NCBI RefSeq assembly: GCF_002929335.1
Contig: NZ_PJIL01000004.1
Coordinates: forward strand, 1 to 64,000
Source: Arthrobacter sp. Y81
GTDB taxonomy: Bacteria > Actinomycetota > Actinomycetes > Actinomycetales > Micrococcaceae
Length of the DNA: 64,000 bases
Reading direction: 5' to 3'
In this document: piece after piece, positions 8,702 through 17,839 of the stretch
Layout: every line of letters begins with the position of its first letter
Numbering within the stretch: position 1 is the first letter of the stretch
The notes under the pieces: generated by a model
What the model was told of the DNA's origin: nothing
What the model saw: the letters and a program-made list of their open reading frames with translations, nothing else
Databases searched by the model: none
Made by a program: the position numbers and the translations under genes

Positions 8702-10438
8702 GTGGGCAATGAAGCTGGGGAAAGTACGACGCCATTCGTAAGTGGCGCCAATGTTAAGCGCCGCGGACTGCTGAGGCTTGGAACTTTGGCGAGCGCGATT
8801 ACTGGGACGTTCGCTTTGTCGGGTCTCAGCGATGGCCGCGCTGAAGCTGCGCCTCCACAGCCAATGTCCGAGAAGGACCTCAGCGCAACTATTGGAACTG
8901 AGGTTTCGACCCCCGGGCGGGCGGCACGGACTGCGTTGGACACCATCTTCGGGCGCAATGGCGACATGGCTCTGAATGTAAAGGCGCCACCATACAATGC
9001 CAAAGGTGATGGAGTGGCCGTAGACCGGGCAGCGATCCAGAGCGCCATCAATGACGCCAACGCGTCCTACGCGGCTACGGGCCAGCGGCAGTCCGTATTC
9101 ATCCCGTCTGGGGTATACCTTCTCGACTCCATAAACTACGTCAAGGACGACGCCACAACCTTCGGAGCGACGTCGCTCAAGCTCCTTGACGGTGTGGAAC
9201 TGTCCGGGACTGGGACACTCAAGGTCAAGAACAACGCATACGGTGCCGGCGCGTTCTACCGCGCCATATCGTCACGCAACGGCGGTGCTTCGAACGCCGG
9301 AGTTAGTGGCATCACTATCGACGGCAATAAGGCCAATCAGGTTGGGTCGTCACAGTGCTCCAACATCATGATCGAAGCATTGGCTAACATAACGGTCGAC
9401 AACGTGAAGTCGGTCAATGCCAACGGCAACGGCATCATGGTTCGAGGAACCAGGACCACAGCCGCTACGAACTTACGTATCACCAGGAACACCGTCACCA
9501 ACTGCACTTGCGTCGGCATTCAGTGTTCCCAGTTCGACGGACTAGTCATAGCTGACAATTATGTGGCGAATACGGCCGACAACTGCATTGACATATATGG
9601 GGAAAACGGCACCATCCTGTCCAACGCTCGGAATTGGTCAATCACCGGAAACACGGTCCGCAATGGCCTAGTCGGCATCTTCCCCGAAACGAGCCGTGAC
9701 GGCATAGTGTCAGCGAACACAGTGAGCGGATGCACCATCGGCGTTTCCATTAACCGCATCAATGGCCAGCCAATCGGCGTGGTCATCTCAGGCAATGTCA
9801 TCGTGGCATGCCCGACCGGCGTCAGTGTTAGCGGCGATACTGGGGGTATACAGGTGAGGGGCAACTTCATCCGGGATTTCACTGCCACGGGAGTGCAACT
9901 CGGCGGGGGCAGCGGAAATATCTCCTATGTCACGGTCGAAGGCAACGACTTCCAACCCAACGGTGCGACCACATATCTCATCAATGTCGCCGGGTCACTG
10001 GCCGCCTTCCTTCGGGCCCGGAACAATAGTACAACCGCCACGAATCGCGCTTACGACTTGATGAACACGGCGACAACCAACGTTATGAATATCTTGGAAC
10101 CCCCACACTGCCAGACACAGGTGAACCGCGATCAGAACCTCGCTGTGACGGGCATCAGTGTCGCATCGGGTGGAACTTTCACCATCCCAATCCCGGCCAA
10201 CACCTCAGGAATACTGACCGTAAAGGGCACCATGGGAGGCGGCTGGCAGTCAGCCTACGTCGCTGCGGTTGCCTCGGGCAGTGCTGCTGTCGCCGTCGCC
10301 CAGTCAGCAACGACATTCACGACACCGGGGAATTCAATCCGCAACGTCGCGGGATCGACCACGTCGCTGAACGTGACCGTACTTGCGGCTGCATCCGGAT
10401 CATTTGGGTCTTTCGCATGGTCCTACCGCTACTTATAG
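8702..10438 (+). CDS. Tat-exported right-handed beta-helix protein
   Basis: A 578-aa protein with a twin-arginine-like signal at about residues 19-50 (KRRGLLRLG, then a hydrophobic stretch, then RAEA). The mature part begins with the pectate-lyase-type start 'NVKAPPYNAKGDGVAVDRAA' and then has many beta-helix rungs (ITGNTV, VISGNVI, VEGNDF). This architecture is common in polysaccharide lyases, hydrolases and phage-like depolymerases. The last 100 residues form a separate Ala/Ser/Thr-rich beta domain. GTG 8702 is the first start in frame, but its ribosome-binding site is poor. Composition is lower in GC than the neighbours. It may act on a surface polysaccharide. Confidence 0.75.
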   Translation: MGNEAGESTTPFVSGANVKRRGLLRLGTLASAITGTFALSGLSDGRAEAAPPQPMSEKDLSATIGTEVSTPGRAARTALDTIFGRNGDMALNVKAPPYNAKGDGVAVDRAAIQSAINDANASYAATGQRQSVFIPSGVYLLDSINYVKDDATTFGATSLKLLDGVELSGTGTLKVKNNAYGAGAFYRAISSRNGGASNAGVSGITIDGNKANQVGSSQCSNIMIEALANITVDNVKSVNANGNGIMVRGTRTTAATNLRITRNTVTNCTCVGIQCSQFDGLVIADNYVANTADNCIDIYGENGTILSNARNWSITGNTVRNGLVGIFPETSRDGIVSANTVSGCTIGVSINRINGQPIGVVISGNVIVACPTGVSVSGDTGGIQVRGNFIRDFTATGVQLGGGSGNISYVTVEGNDFQPNGATTYLINVAGSLAAFLRARNNSTTATNRAYDLMNTATTNVMNILEPPHCQTQVNRDQNLAVTGISVASGGTFTIPIPANTSGILTVKGTMGGGWQSAYVAAVASGSAAVAVAQSATTFTTPGNSIRNVAGSTTSLNVTVLAAASGSFGSFAWSYRYL

Positions 10439-10646
10439 ACGACCTATTCGCCGGTAAAGCAGCATAGCCTGCGCCATCGAGCCAAGGCATCGTCAATCCA
10501 TTTCCCTCTGGGTTGACCGTCTCGACGCATATCGGAACAGATCGATAACGCTGACCTCCACTTCCGTCTCCAGGACCAGGTTCGCGTCGGCGGGTACTCT
10601 GCGGACGCAACGTCGCGAATTATCAATTCACTGTGCGACCGAATTA

Positions 10647-12167
10647 CTACAAATCAGCCAGAATGGACCCGGGGTTCTCGATCGCGTCAGCCACGTACCT
10701 AAGGAATCCGCCGGCCGTTCCTCCGTCGCACACGCGGTGATCAAAAGTTAGCGTCAGCTCAGTGACTTTTCGGACGGCAAGCTGCCCGTCAGCCACCCAC
10801 GGCTTGTCGATGATCCGGCCAACGCCCAGGATCCCCACTTCCGGGTGGTTGATGATCGCCGCGGAGCCGTCCACTCCGAAGACCCCATAGTTGTTCAGCG
10901 TGAAGGTGCCGCTGCCCAGCTCGGACGGCGTCGCTTTGCCCTCCCGTACGACGGCGGTGAGCCGGCGGATTTCGGCATCCAACTCACGGGCGCTCATCTT
11001 GTCCGCGTTGCGCACTGACGGCACCATCAGTCCGCGGCCTGTCTGTGCGGCGAAGCCTAGGTTGACGCCGTCGAACGCGACGATCTCTTGGCTCTCCCCG
11101 CCGGCCACGTCCTCCGTGGTGACAATCCGGGTGTTCAGTGCCGGGTACTTCTTCAATCCGGCCGTCACAAACCGCGCGATGAATGCCAGGAGGCCTGGGG
11201 TATTGTGCGGGTTCACCTTCTTCAGGGCGGCACGCATCTCCACGAGGGCCGTGGCATCAACATCGACCCACACTGTGGCTTCCGGGATCTCGGAGCGGCT
11301 GCGGGTCATGTTCGCGGCCACTGCCTTGCGAACGCCGCGTAGCGGCGTCCGGGCGGTGACGCCGAGACCCGTGCGGGAGTCGGTCTCCGCTCCGGTTTCG
11401 ACAGACTCAACCACGGAACGCGGTTCAACCCTCGGACGTCGCGTTTCGGCAGGCTCAACGACCCGACGCGGCTCAACCGCCGGAGCGGGGGCGATCGCCG
11501 CCTCGACGTCCTTGCGCATGATCAGCCCGCTTGCACCCGACCCTTGGAGTCCCCCCAAATCAACTCCATGGTCGCGGGCCATCCTGCGGACCAGCGGCGA
11601 AATCACCGCACCGAGTTTGCCCGGCACGCGGGTGCGCAGAAGAAGGAGATCGTCGGCTGCCTTCTCCGCTTCCGGGATTTCGACGGGCTCAATCACCGGG
11701 CGGACAGGCTCAATCACCGAGGTCGCGGCCGCAGAGGATTTCCGGGGCCGACTGCGCCGGGCGACGCCGTGTCCGCCTGGTGTTCCATATCCGATCAGGA
11801 CGTTGCCGGAGCCGGCTTTTTCCTCGTCACGGTAAGTTTCTGCCGCGACAGATGCGGCAGGCTCGGTTTCGACAGGCCCCACCACCGGGGCCTTGGATTC
11901 GGCAGGCTCAACAACCGGGGAACCGATGGGCGTGACCGAGATCAGCGGCTTCCCGACGTCAAGGGTCTGGCCCGGCTCCCCGTGAAGCACGGCAACGGTG
12001 CCGGCGTACGGCGACGGGACCTCCACCAAGGACTTCGCGGTCTCAACCTCGGCGATGGGCTGGTCGACGCGGATTTCGTCGCCCACGGCCACGAGCCAGT
12101 TCACCAGTTCGGCTTCCGTGAGGCCTTCGCCCAGGTCCGGCAGCAGGAACACTTTCGTTTCGCTCAT
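10647..12167 (-). CDS. bkdC: branched-chain 2-oxoacid dehydrogenase E2 (lipoyl acyltransferase)
   Basis: A 506-aa dihydrolipoamide acyltransferase. It has an N-terminal lipoyl domain with lipoyl Lys45 (VETAKSLVEV), a peripheral-subunit-binding domain near residues 195-230 (ISPLVRRMARDHGVDL), and the C-terminal acyltransferase domain with the HRVCDGG active site (HxxxDG). The linkers carry repeated VVEPVET-like peptides coded by a dispersed DNA repeat. The start ATG 12167 lies five bases past the E1beta stop; an upstream open frame is an antisense-like extension. The neighbouring E1 genes and divergent Lrp regulator favour branched-chain over pyruvate substrates, but this is inference. Confidence 0.9.
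   Translation of the reverse strand: MSETKVFLLPDLGEGLTEAELVNWLVAVGDEIRVDQPIAEVETAKSLVEVPSPYAGTVAVLHGEPGQTLDVGKPLISVTPIGSPVVEPAESKAPVVGPVETEPAASVAAETYRDEEKAGSGNVLIGYGTPGGHGVARRSRPRKSSAAATSVIEPVRPVIEPVEIPEAEKAADDLLLLRTRVPGKLGAVISPLVRRMARDHGVDLGGLQGSGASGLIMRKDVEAAIAPAPAVEPRRVVEPAETRRPRVEPRSVVESVETGAETDSRTGLGVTARTPLRGVRKAVAANMTRSRSEIPEATVWVDVDATALVEMRAALKKVNPHNTPGLLAFIARFVTAGLKKYPALNTRIVTTEDVAGGESQEIVAFDGVNLGFAAQTGRGLMVPSVRNADKMSARELDAEIRRLTAVVREGKATPSELGSGTFTLNNYGVFGVDGSAAIINHPEVGILGVGRIIDKPWVADGQLAVRKVTELTLTFDHRVCDGGTAGGFLRYVADAIENPGSILADL
11394..11920 (-). repeat. six in-frame copies of a VVEPVET-coding repeat
   Basis: Copies lie at 11394-11416, 11443-11465, 11675-11700, 11701-11720, 11865-11890 and 11895-11920. 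The shared + strand core is close to GGTTTCGACAGGCTCAACCA, followed by CCGG. All are read in the same frame of the E2 gene, giving peptides such as PVVEPAES, PVVGPVET and PVIEPVEI. From memory, this sequence is a common dispersed repeat in Arthrobacter-type genomes. Confidence 0.75.
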
Positions 12168-12171
12168 CTGA

Positions 12172-13284
12172 TCAGTCTTCCCACTGGAGGTCGTCAACGG
12201 CGTCGAGGATACGGTCCACGCCGGGCAGGTAATAGTGCTCAAGCTTCGGCGCCGGATACGGCACGTCGAAGCCGGTGACGCGGCGGATGGGCGCGGCCAG
12301 GTAGTGGAAGCAGCGCTCCTGGACCCTTGCCACGATCTCTGACGACACTGACGCGAAGCCATGTGCTTCGGCGATGACCACGGCACGGCCGGTCTTGCGG
12401 ACCGACGCGCAGACAGTCTCGTCGTCGAACGGCACGATGGAGCGGACATCGATGACTTCCAGCGAGCGGCCTTCCTCTGCCGCCGCGGCAGCGGCGGCCA
12501 GCGCGGTCGGCACGGACGGGCCGTAGGCGATAAGGGTGGCATCGGTCCCGGGGCGGGCGACGGCGGCGCGGCCTTCCGAGGACGTTCCCCGTTCGGCGTT
12601 CGCGGCGTGTTCGGCGCGGAGTCCTTCAAGGTCCACCAGGTCCTTGGACCAGTAGAGCTTCTTGGGCTCCATGAACATGACCGGGTCGTCGGAGTCGATG
12701 GCTTCTCGGAGCATGCGGTAGCCGTCGGCGACGGTGGCCGGGGTGAAGACCTTCAGGCCGGCGGTGTGGGCGTAGTAGGACTCGGAGGAGTCGCAGTGGT
12801 GCTCCACTCCCCCGATGCCGCCGGCGTACGGGACGCGGATGACGATGGGCAGCTTGACCGCGCCCTTGGTGCGGTTGTGCATCTTGGCCACGTGGCTGAC
12901 GATCTGTTCGAATGCCGGGTAGGCGAAGGCATCGAACTGCATCTCGATCACCGGGCGCATGCCGTTCATGGCCATTCCCACGGCCATGCCGACGATGCCG
13001 GATTCGGCCAGCGGGGTGTCGAAGCAGCGGGACTCGCCGAAGGTCTTGGTGAGGCCGTCCGTGATCCGGAAGACGCCGCCGAGCATGCCGACGTCCTCGC
13101 CGAACACCAGGACGGAGGAGTCGGCGTGCATGGCGTCCGCCATGGCGGTGTTCAGTGCCTTGGCGAGTGTGATGGTCTGCGGGCCGGTCGATTCGGCGGT
13201 GGCTGCGGCCTTGGCGGCGGCGCGGGCTGTTGCCGCACTGACGTTGCCGTTGACTTCGGAGGAGGTGGTGACAGTGGGGCTCAT
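12172..13284 (-). CDS. bkdB: 2-oxoacid dehydrogenase E1 component, beta subunit
   Basis: A 370-aa transketolase-like E1 beta subunit. Recognisable family stretches are ITLAKALNTAMADAMHAD, VLVFGEDVGMLGGVFRIT and the substrate-entry region YAGGIGGVEHHCDSSESYY. The C-terminal part has the transketolase_C fold (GRAVVIAEAHGFASVSSEIV). An N-terminal Ala/Thr-rich extension of about 35 residues precedes the domain. The start at 13284 overlaps the E1alpha stop by 4 bp (ATGA), and a longer upstream frame overlaps E1alpha and is not used. With E1alpha it forms the thiamine-diphosphate decarboxylase of the complex. Confidence 0.9.
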   Translation of the reverse strand: MSPTVTTSSEVNGNVSAATARAAAKAAATAESTGPQTITLAKALNTAMADAMHADSSVLVFGEDVGMLGGVFRITDGLTKTFGESRCFDTPLAESGIVGMAVGMAMNGMRPVIEMQFDAFAYPAFEQIVSHVAKMHNRTKGAVKLPIVIRVPYAGGIGGVEHHCDSSESYYAHTAGLKVFTPATVADGYRMLREAIDSDDPVMFMEPKKLYWSKDLVDLEGLRAEHAANAERGTSSEGRAAVARPGTDATLIAYGPSVPTALAAAAAAAEEGRSLEVIDVRSIVPFDDETVCASVRKTGRAVVIAEAHGFASVSSEIVARVQERCFHYLAAPIRRVTGFDVPYPAPKLEHYYLPGVDRILDAVDDLQWED

Positions 13285-14531
13285 TTTGTGGCCTCCGTAT
13301 CGGATGATGCGCCGGCGCTGGCGTCGCGGGCCAGTTCGTCGGCGAGCAGGGCGGACTGTTCCTTCAGCTGCGGGGTGGGGGTGGAGAAGACGTACCGGAA
13401 GAGATCCTGGGGGTCGACGGGGACGTCCTCGCCCAGGCCTTCGCGTAGCTGTGTTGCTATTGCCTCCGCTTTGTCGGTGATGCGGGCGGCGCCGTCGTCG
13501 TCGAGCAGGCCGCGGTCGGTCAGGTAGGTCTGCATCCGCTTCAGCGGATCCCTGGCCACCCACTGGGCCACTTCGCTGTCCTGGCGGTAGCGGGTGGCGT
13601 CATCGGCGTTGGTGTGGGCCTGCATGCGGTAGGTGTGTGCCTCCACCAGGAGCGGGCCGGAGCCTTCGCGGGCCAGCTTGACCGCGCGGCCGAGCACGGC
13701 GAGGAGGGCGACGACGTCGTTGCCGTCCACGCGTTCGCCGGCCATGCCGTAGCCGACCGCCTTGTGGGCGAGCGACGGCGCCACGGACTGGTGGGCCAGC
13801 GGCACAGAGATTGCGTACTGGTTGTTCTGCACGAAGAAGACAACGGGCAGGTGGAAGACGGCCGCGAAGTTCAGGGCCTCGTGGAAGTCGCCTTCGCTGG
13901 TGGCGCCGTCTCCGCACATGGCCAGGACCACGGTGTCCTCGCCGCGGAGCTTCGCGGCGTGGGCGACCCCGACGGCGTGGAGCAGCTGGGTGGTCAGCGG
14001 CGTGCACTGGATGCCCACCTTGTGCTTGGCGGGGTCGTAGCCGCTGTGCCAGTCGCCGCGGAACAGGGTCATGGTCTGGACCGGGTCCACGCCGCGGGCC
14101 ATCACGGCCACGGAGTCGCGGTACGTGGGGAAGATCCAGTCGCCGTCGGAGAGGCAGAGGGCGGCCGCAACCTGGCACGCCTCCTGGCCGTGGCTGGACG
14201 GGTAGACAGCCATCCGGCCCTGACGGACCAATGCGGAATTCTGGTCATTGACGCGGCGGCCGACAACGAGCTGCTCATAGGCGGCCAGCAGTTCGGCGTC
14301 GCCGGGCAGGGAGTATTCGTGGCCGGGCTGGGCGCCCTGCTCGGTGTGGGGGTTCAGGGTGCCGTCCTGGTCCACCATCTGGATCTGGTGGCGGGCCGGC
14401 AGCATGTAGTCCTCAACCGTGATGCCGAACTTGCGCACGGCCTCGGCTGCGGCGCCTTCGGTCACGTGGTTCCCGGCCGGCTCTTCCGGCGAGTGCTGCC
14501 CGAGGGCGGTGTGGTCCGCGGAGATCGTCAT
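13281..14531 (-). CDS. bkdA: 2-oxoacid dehydrogenase E1 component, alpha subunit
   Basis: A 416-aa E1 alpha subunit. The thiamine-diphosphate motif runs from GDGATSEGDFHEALNFA to QNNQYAIS. The phosphorylation-loop-like region AHTYRMQAHTNADDATRYR is present. It decarboxylates branched-chain 2-oxoacids from Val, Leu and Ile and hands the acyl group to E2. It is first in an E1alpha-E1beta-E2 operon with 4-bp and 4-nt junctions; no E3 gene is in the window. The divergent Lrp-type gene 160 bp away probably controls it. Substrate choice is inferred from context and length. Confidence 0.9.
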   Translation of the reverse strand: MTISADHTALGQHSPEEPAGNHVTEGAAAEAVRKFGITVEDYMLPARHQIQMVDQDGTLNPHTEQGAQPGHEYSLPGDAELLAAYEQLVVGRRVNDQNSALVRQGRMAVYPSSHGQEACQVAAALCLSDGDWIFPTYRDSVAVMARGVDPVQTMTLFRGDWHSGYDPAKHKVGIQCTPLTTQLLHAVGVAHAAKLRGEDTVVLAMCGDGATSEGDFHEALNFAAVFHLPVVFFVQNNQYAISVPLAHQSVAPSLAHKAVGYGMAGERVDGNDVVALLAVLGRAVKLAREGSGPLLVEAHTYRMQAHTNADDATRYRQDSEVAQWVARDPLKRMQTYLTDRGLLDDDGAARITDKAEAIATQLREGLGEDVPVDPQDLFRYVFSTPTPQLKEQSALLADELARDASAGASSDTEATK

Positions 14532-14690
14532 TGGTCAGTCCTTCTGTAGCCACTATTCGTTTCCAGTATCGTCCTGAAGGAACTTTCGTATCCAGTCCCG
14601 TAGGAAATCGTGGAGAAGTATGGAATTCTGGCCTAGTCTGAAAGACAAATCGTAAGTGTGAGCTGCGTTACCGGCGGGAGTTGTGGACAA

Positions 14691-15155
14691 ATGGCAGGGA
14701 CCGAAGGGGACCAAGTGGCGGTGCCGCTGGATGACGTGGACCGGAACATCATCGCGGAGCTGACCCGGGACGGGCGGATGTCCGTCACCCAGGTTGCGGA
14801 GAACGTGCACATCTCACGGGCGCACGCTTATACGCGGATCGCCAGGCTGACCGGCGAGGGGGTGCTGACCAAGTTCACGGCCCTTGTTGACCCCATTAAG
14901 GCCGGGCTCAAATCCTCCGCCTACGTGACGCTGAAGGTAAGGCAGCATTCGTGGCGCGAACTGCGCGAGCTACTTCGGGCCATCCCGGAGGTGCACCACA
15001 TTGCCCTGGTAGGCGGCGACTTTGACGTCATCCTGCTCGTGCGGGCAGTAGACAACGTGGACCTGCGCCGCGTCATCTTCGACCAGCTGCAGTCCATGCC
15101 GGGGGTGCTGGATACACAGACGTTCCTGGTGTTTGAGGATGTGGATACGCGCTAG
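14691..15155 (+). CDS. Lrp/AsnC-family regulator of the bkd operon
   Basis: A 154-aa regulator with an N-terminal helix-turn-helix (DVDRNIIAELTRDGRMSVTQ, then VHISRAHAYTRIARLTGEG) and a C-terminal RAM ligand domain (HIALVGGDFDVILLVRAVD). Such proteins sense amino acids and bind as octamers. It is transcribed away from the 2-oxoacid dehydrogenase operon, matching BkdR-like arrangements. ATG 14691 gives the usual length; a GTG 33 bases upstream is possible. The likely effector is a branched-chain amino acid. Confidence 0.88.
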   Translation: MAGTEGDQVAVPLDDVDRNIIAELTRDGRMSVTQVAENVHISRAHAYTRIARLTGEGVLTKFTALVDPIKAGLKSSAYVTLKVRQHSWRELRELLRAIPEVHHIALVGGDFDVILLVRAVDNVDLRRVIFDQLQSMPGVLDTQTFLVFEDVDTR

Positions 15156-15276
15156 GCCTCATGAAACCCGCCAACCTAAGTAGGCCGCGCGATCACACTG
15201 GGCCTACGGCGCGCCACCCCCAAATATCTACACAAAAGGGATAGGGGACTCTAGGTACCCTCAACCACGAACACTC

Positions 15277-15861
15277 GTGAACGCTAATGGCCACTATGCG
15301 ACAATGCGCGAGGTCACACTAAACACAGTGCTGCACTGTGCCTTAGAATGGCCAAAACTCCAGCTATCGAATGGATCCCCTTTGTCTTCATTATTCGTGG
15401 ACTGGCCCGCAAACCGCGGCGACATCCGAATTCAACTGGCGCTCCTCCTATTTCGCACAGCTAGGCGACTGCGGACAGGCAGAAGTTACCCGGAGCGGGT
15501 CCTCGGCAAAGCCATGTGTCTCGTGTACCTTGTGATCGTTGAGTGGACATGGGGCATAGAAATCCCTTGGACAACAGAAGTTGGCTCCAGGCTAAGGATT
15601 TTTCACGGTACAGGAATCGTCGTAAATGGGGGTGCGAAGCTGGGCAATGACGTCACACTCCATCAAGGCGTGTGCATCGGGGCGCGAAGCAGCGAGGGCG
15701 GTTCACCGATAATTGGTAATGGCGTTCATCTGGGGGCTGGATCGATGATTCTCGGCGCAATTTCCGTCGGGGATAACGGCCGGATTGGGGCCGGTGCGGT
15801 AGTTCTTGCCGATGTTCCCCCCGGCAAAGCGGCTGTAGGCAACCCAGCAAGAATCCTCTAG
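15277..15861 (+). CDS. serine-acetyltransferase-like hexapeptide transferase
   Basis: A 194-aa acyltransferase. The C-terminal half is a left-handed beta-helix of hexapeptide repeats (GAKLGNDVTLHQGVCIGAR, NGVHLGAGSMILGAISVGD) closing with AVGNPARIL, as in serine O-acetyltransferases and sugar O-acetyltransferases. The N-terminal half lacks the usual CysE helical domain. Its position at the edge of an exopolysaccharide island favours a sugar O-acetyltransferase. GTG 15277 and ATG 15304 are both possible starts, and neither has a good ribosome-binding site. Composition matches the lower-GC island. Confidence 0.75.
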   Translation: MNANGHYATMREVTLNTVLHCALEWPKLQLSNGSPLSSLFVDWPANRGDIRIQLALLLFRTARRLRTGRSYPERVLGKAMCLVYLVIVEWTWGIEIPWTTEVGSRLRIFHGTGIVVNGGAKLGNDVTLHQGVCIGARSSEGGSPIIGNGVHLGAGSMILGAISVGDNGRIGAGAVVLADVPPGKAAVGNPARIL

Positions 15862-16469
15862 CCTTAATGGCCAAGACGAACCTTGCGCTCAGCCGCTCTT
15901 GTGCGGCCGTCAGCAATCCATAGGACAAATTTCTTCGGCGCAACTTGCCGGCGCGGGCGACCGATCCGGAATCACGGACCATATTCGGTTGCGAACACCA
16001 GATCCAGAATCAGAGCGTAACAATAGAAGCTCTGACCAGGCACACCGCAAGAAGTATCCAGTACCCCGCCGAGAGGCTAGAGGCCCTGGAGCCAGCCTCC
16101 GAGCGGGTTCTTGAAGAAATGACCGCTGCTGATCAGGCACTAGCGCCCTTCGCGATCCCGACGTCATCAGGGATAGAACGCTCCTGACACAGGATTGTCC
16201 AATGCGACGACCTTTGGTGGTGCTCTGCCGCGTATTCGTCTGCCATCGAGGACCTCCCGATGGCGTGGGCCGCTGTCGAAACAATCCACGCACATCCGGA
16301 GGTCCCGACGCATCAACGGCAAGAAGTTCCACTATGACGCTGTCATTTGGAGAACTCCAGTCGCCAGTCCCCGACTAATCCCGCTCTTCAAGGAAGTCAT
16401 TTGGGGGTCGTGGCTATGCCAATAAATTGGAGGTCGGAGGTCCGACTGACTGGCTTTCCGAAGCAGAGT
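15862..16469. other. 608-bp gap at the island edge, possible scar
   Basis: No complete gene can be supported. Minus-strand and plus-strand ORFs of 60-140 codons lack domains and ribosome-binding sites. A short minus-strand reading from ATG 16246 to 16133 (MADEYAAEHHQRSS...) could be part of a decayed gene. The composition and orphan fragments suggest remnant DNA. Confidence 0.35.
16250..16305. repeat. imperfect 13-bp inverted repeat
   Basis: Arms at 16250-16262 (GGACCTCCCGATG) and 16293-16305 (CATCCGGAGGTCC) match at 12 of 13 positions, around a 30-nt loop. It may be a folded RNA, an operator or an old mobile-element end; none can be chosen from sequence alone. Confidence 0.45.
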
Positions 16470-17708
16470 TCAGGCTTGCACGCCAATGGTAGTACTCAGT
16501 TCGAGCCGTGCCTTGTCGACCGCAGCTTCAATGGCTCCGGAACGGTTACCGGATGTGATCGTGTCCCACCATTCGCTCATGTAGGTGGCCGTGCAGTCGT
16601 CAAACTCCACCCAAGAATCGCCGAACCCCATTCCTTCCATGACTCCGGACGTCTTTCCAGTGAAGTAGGCGATTGCCAGGGCAGGGGTACCTCCCGCCAT
16701 CGCCAGTATCGCACCATGCAGCCTCACTGCCACCACACCACTTGCTTGGGCATACAAACCACAAAACTCAGAAGGCCCGAACTTACTCGTGTCCAAAACC
16801 TCAACACGATTATCTGCAATCTTCGACGCCAACTCTTTCACGACAACCCTGTCGTCTTCCACGACGGATGGGCCGGTCACCTGCGGCACAAGTACTATTG
16901 AGTCGACTTCCCCGCGTTCCAGCAGTCCCCGGCCAAACATCGCCAGCTCATCCAGGAGGGTGTCGGTCCGACTACCATCGCCATCAAAAAAGTGCTTCCT
17001 CGGAACTATGGCCAAGTAGCGACCGCGACTTTTCTCCGACTGCTCTGAACGTATCGGATTCGGTTGGATTGCAAAACCAAAGTCGGGAGCCAGCTCTACA
17101 TTTTGGCGCCCAGACAGCCCGAGTGCGACTTGTTCAGATTTTTCGTCTCGGACGAGAATCTGCTCGCTTGAGGCAAACAGGCGCCGGGCAATTGCTTGTC
17201 CGAACTTCGTTTCGAACGGGCCCAACGTATGCCCCCACAAATACACTGGCACGCCAACGCTGGCAGCATCAATCGCGGCTTCAGTAATCCGTCGCAGCCT
17301 AAATTGGCTTGTGACCGGTCGGCGAACCTCAAATAGGTCACTCCCACCAACGAGAACGACAGCTTCAGCACCTGAGATATGGGAGCGAACAGCTTTTCGG
17401 GGCCCCATGCCGATTCCGAAACCAAGGTACAGAGCACGCACGATACCGAGAACAACACTGATTTTCCTGAAGCGTCCTGCAGAACTTGGTTCCGGGTAAA
17501 ACGCGGGCAAGAAATCAGCCTCTGGAAATCGAACCTTCAGGTGCTTGTTCCACGATTCATACGCTGGGTCATTCCTGCCAAGCATCGTTCGAACTTCAAC
17601 TTTTGCACCTGCCCACTTTTTCATTGCGGCTTCAATGCAGATCTGTGCTATCGCAGAATCACCGGCGTTGTCATCATGCCAAACATTGAGAAGAATGACC
17701 CTTTTCAC
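16470..17708 (-). CDS. polysaccharide pyruvyl transferase family protein
   Basis: A 412-aa protein with the family's features: an N-terminal 'LLNVWHDDNAGDSAIAQ' nucleotide-sugar-type loop, GGSDLFEV, WGHTLGPFE, and the C-terminal region VAVRLHGAILAMAGGTPALA with the conserved RLHG. Members move pyruvate from PEP onto sugars as ketals, giving the polymer negative charge. The start GTG 17708 is chosen over GTG 17720 because GGGAG sits five bases before it. It is last in a minus-strand run of six exopolysaccharide genes, after a 131-bp AT-rich gap. Confidence 0.8.
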   Translation of the reverse strand: MKRVILLNVWHDDNAGDSAIAQICIEAAMKKWAGAKVEVRTMLGRNDPAYESWNKHLKVRFPEADFLPAFYPEPSSAGRFRKISVVLGIVRALYLGFGIGMGPRKAVRSHISGAEAVVLVGGSDLFEVRRPVTSQFRLRRITEAAIDAASVGVPVYLWGHTLGPFETKFGQAIARRLFASSEQILVRDEKSEQVALGLSGRQNVELAPDFGFAIQPNPIRSEQSEKSRGRYLAIVPRKHFFDGDGSRTDTLLDELAMFGRGLLERGEVDSIVLVPQVTGPSVVEDDRVVVKELASKIADNRVEVLDTSKFGPSEFCGLYAQASGVVAVRLHGAILAMAGGTPALAIAYFTGKTSGVMEGMGFGDSWVEFDDCTATYMSEWWDTITSGNRSGAIEAAVDKARLELSTTIGVQA

Positions 17709-17839
17709 AAAATCTCCCACTTTGTTATTCGAACCGAAGTCGCAATCGACTTGTGTCTATTTTCTGCCCCTGCATATCGCATTCGTCATTTCAAGGCAGT
17801 AAATCCTGCACGCAATGTAAACAGAATTACGTGGATAAT

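Noticed and set aside
12361..14549. Long plus-strand ORFs opposite the E1 genes
   Set aside because: Antisense frames of GC-rich coding DNA; no motifs or ribosome-binding sites.
15910..16425. ORFs on both strands in the gap before the pyruvyltransferase-like gene
   Set aside because: Products show no family and the frames conflict; treated as possible remnant DNA.
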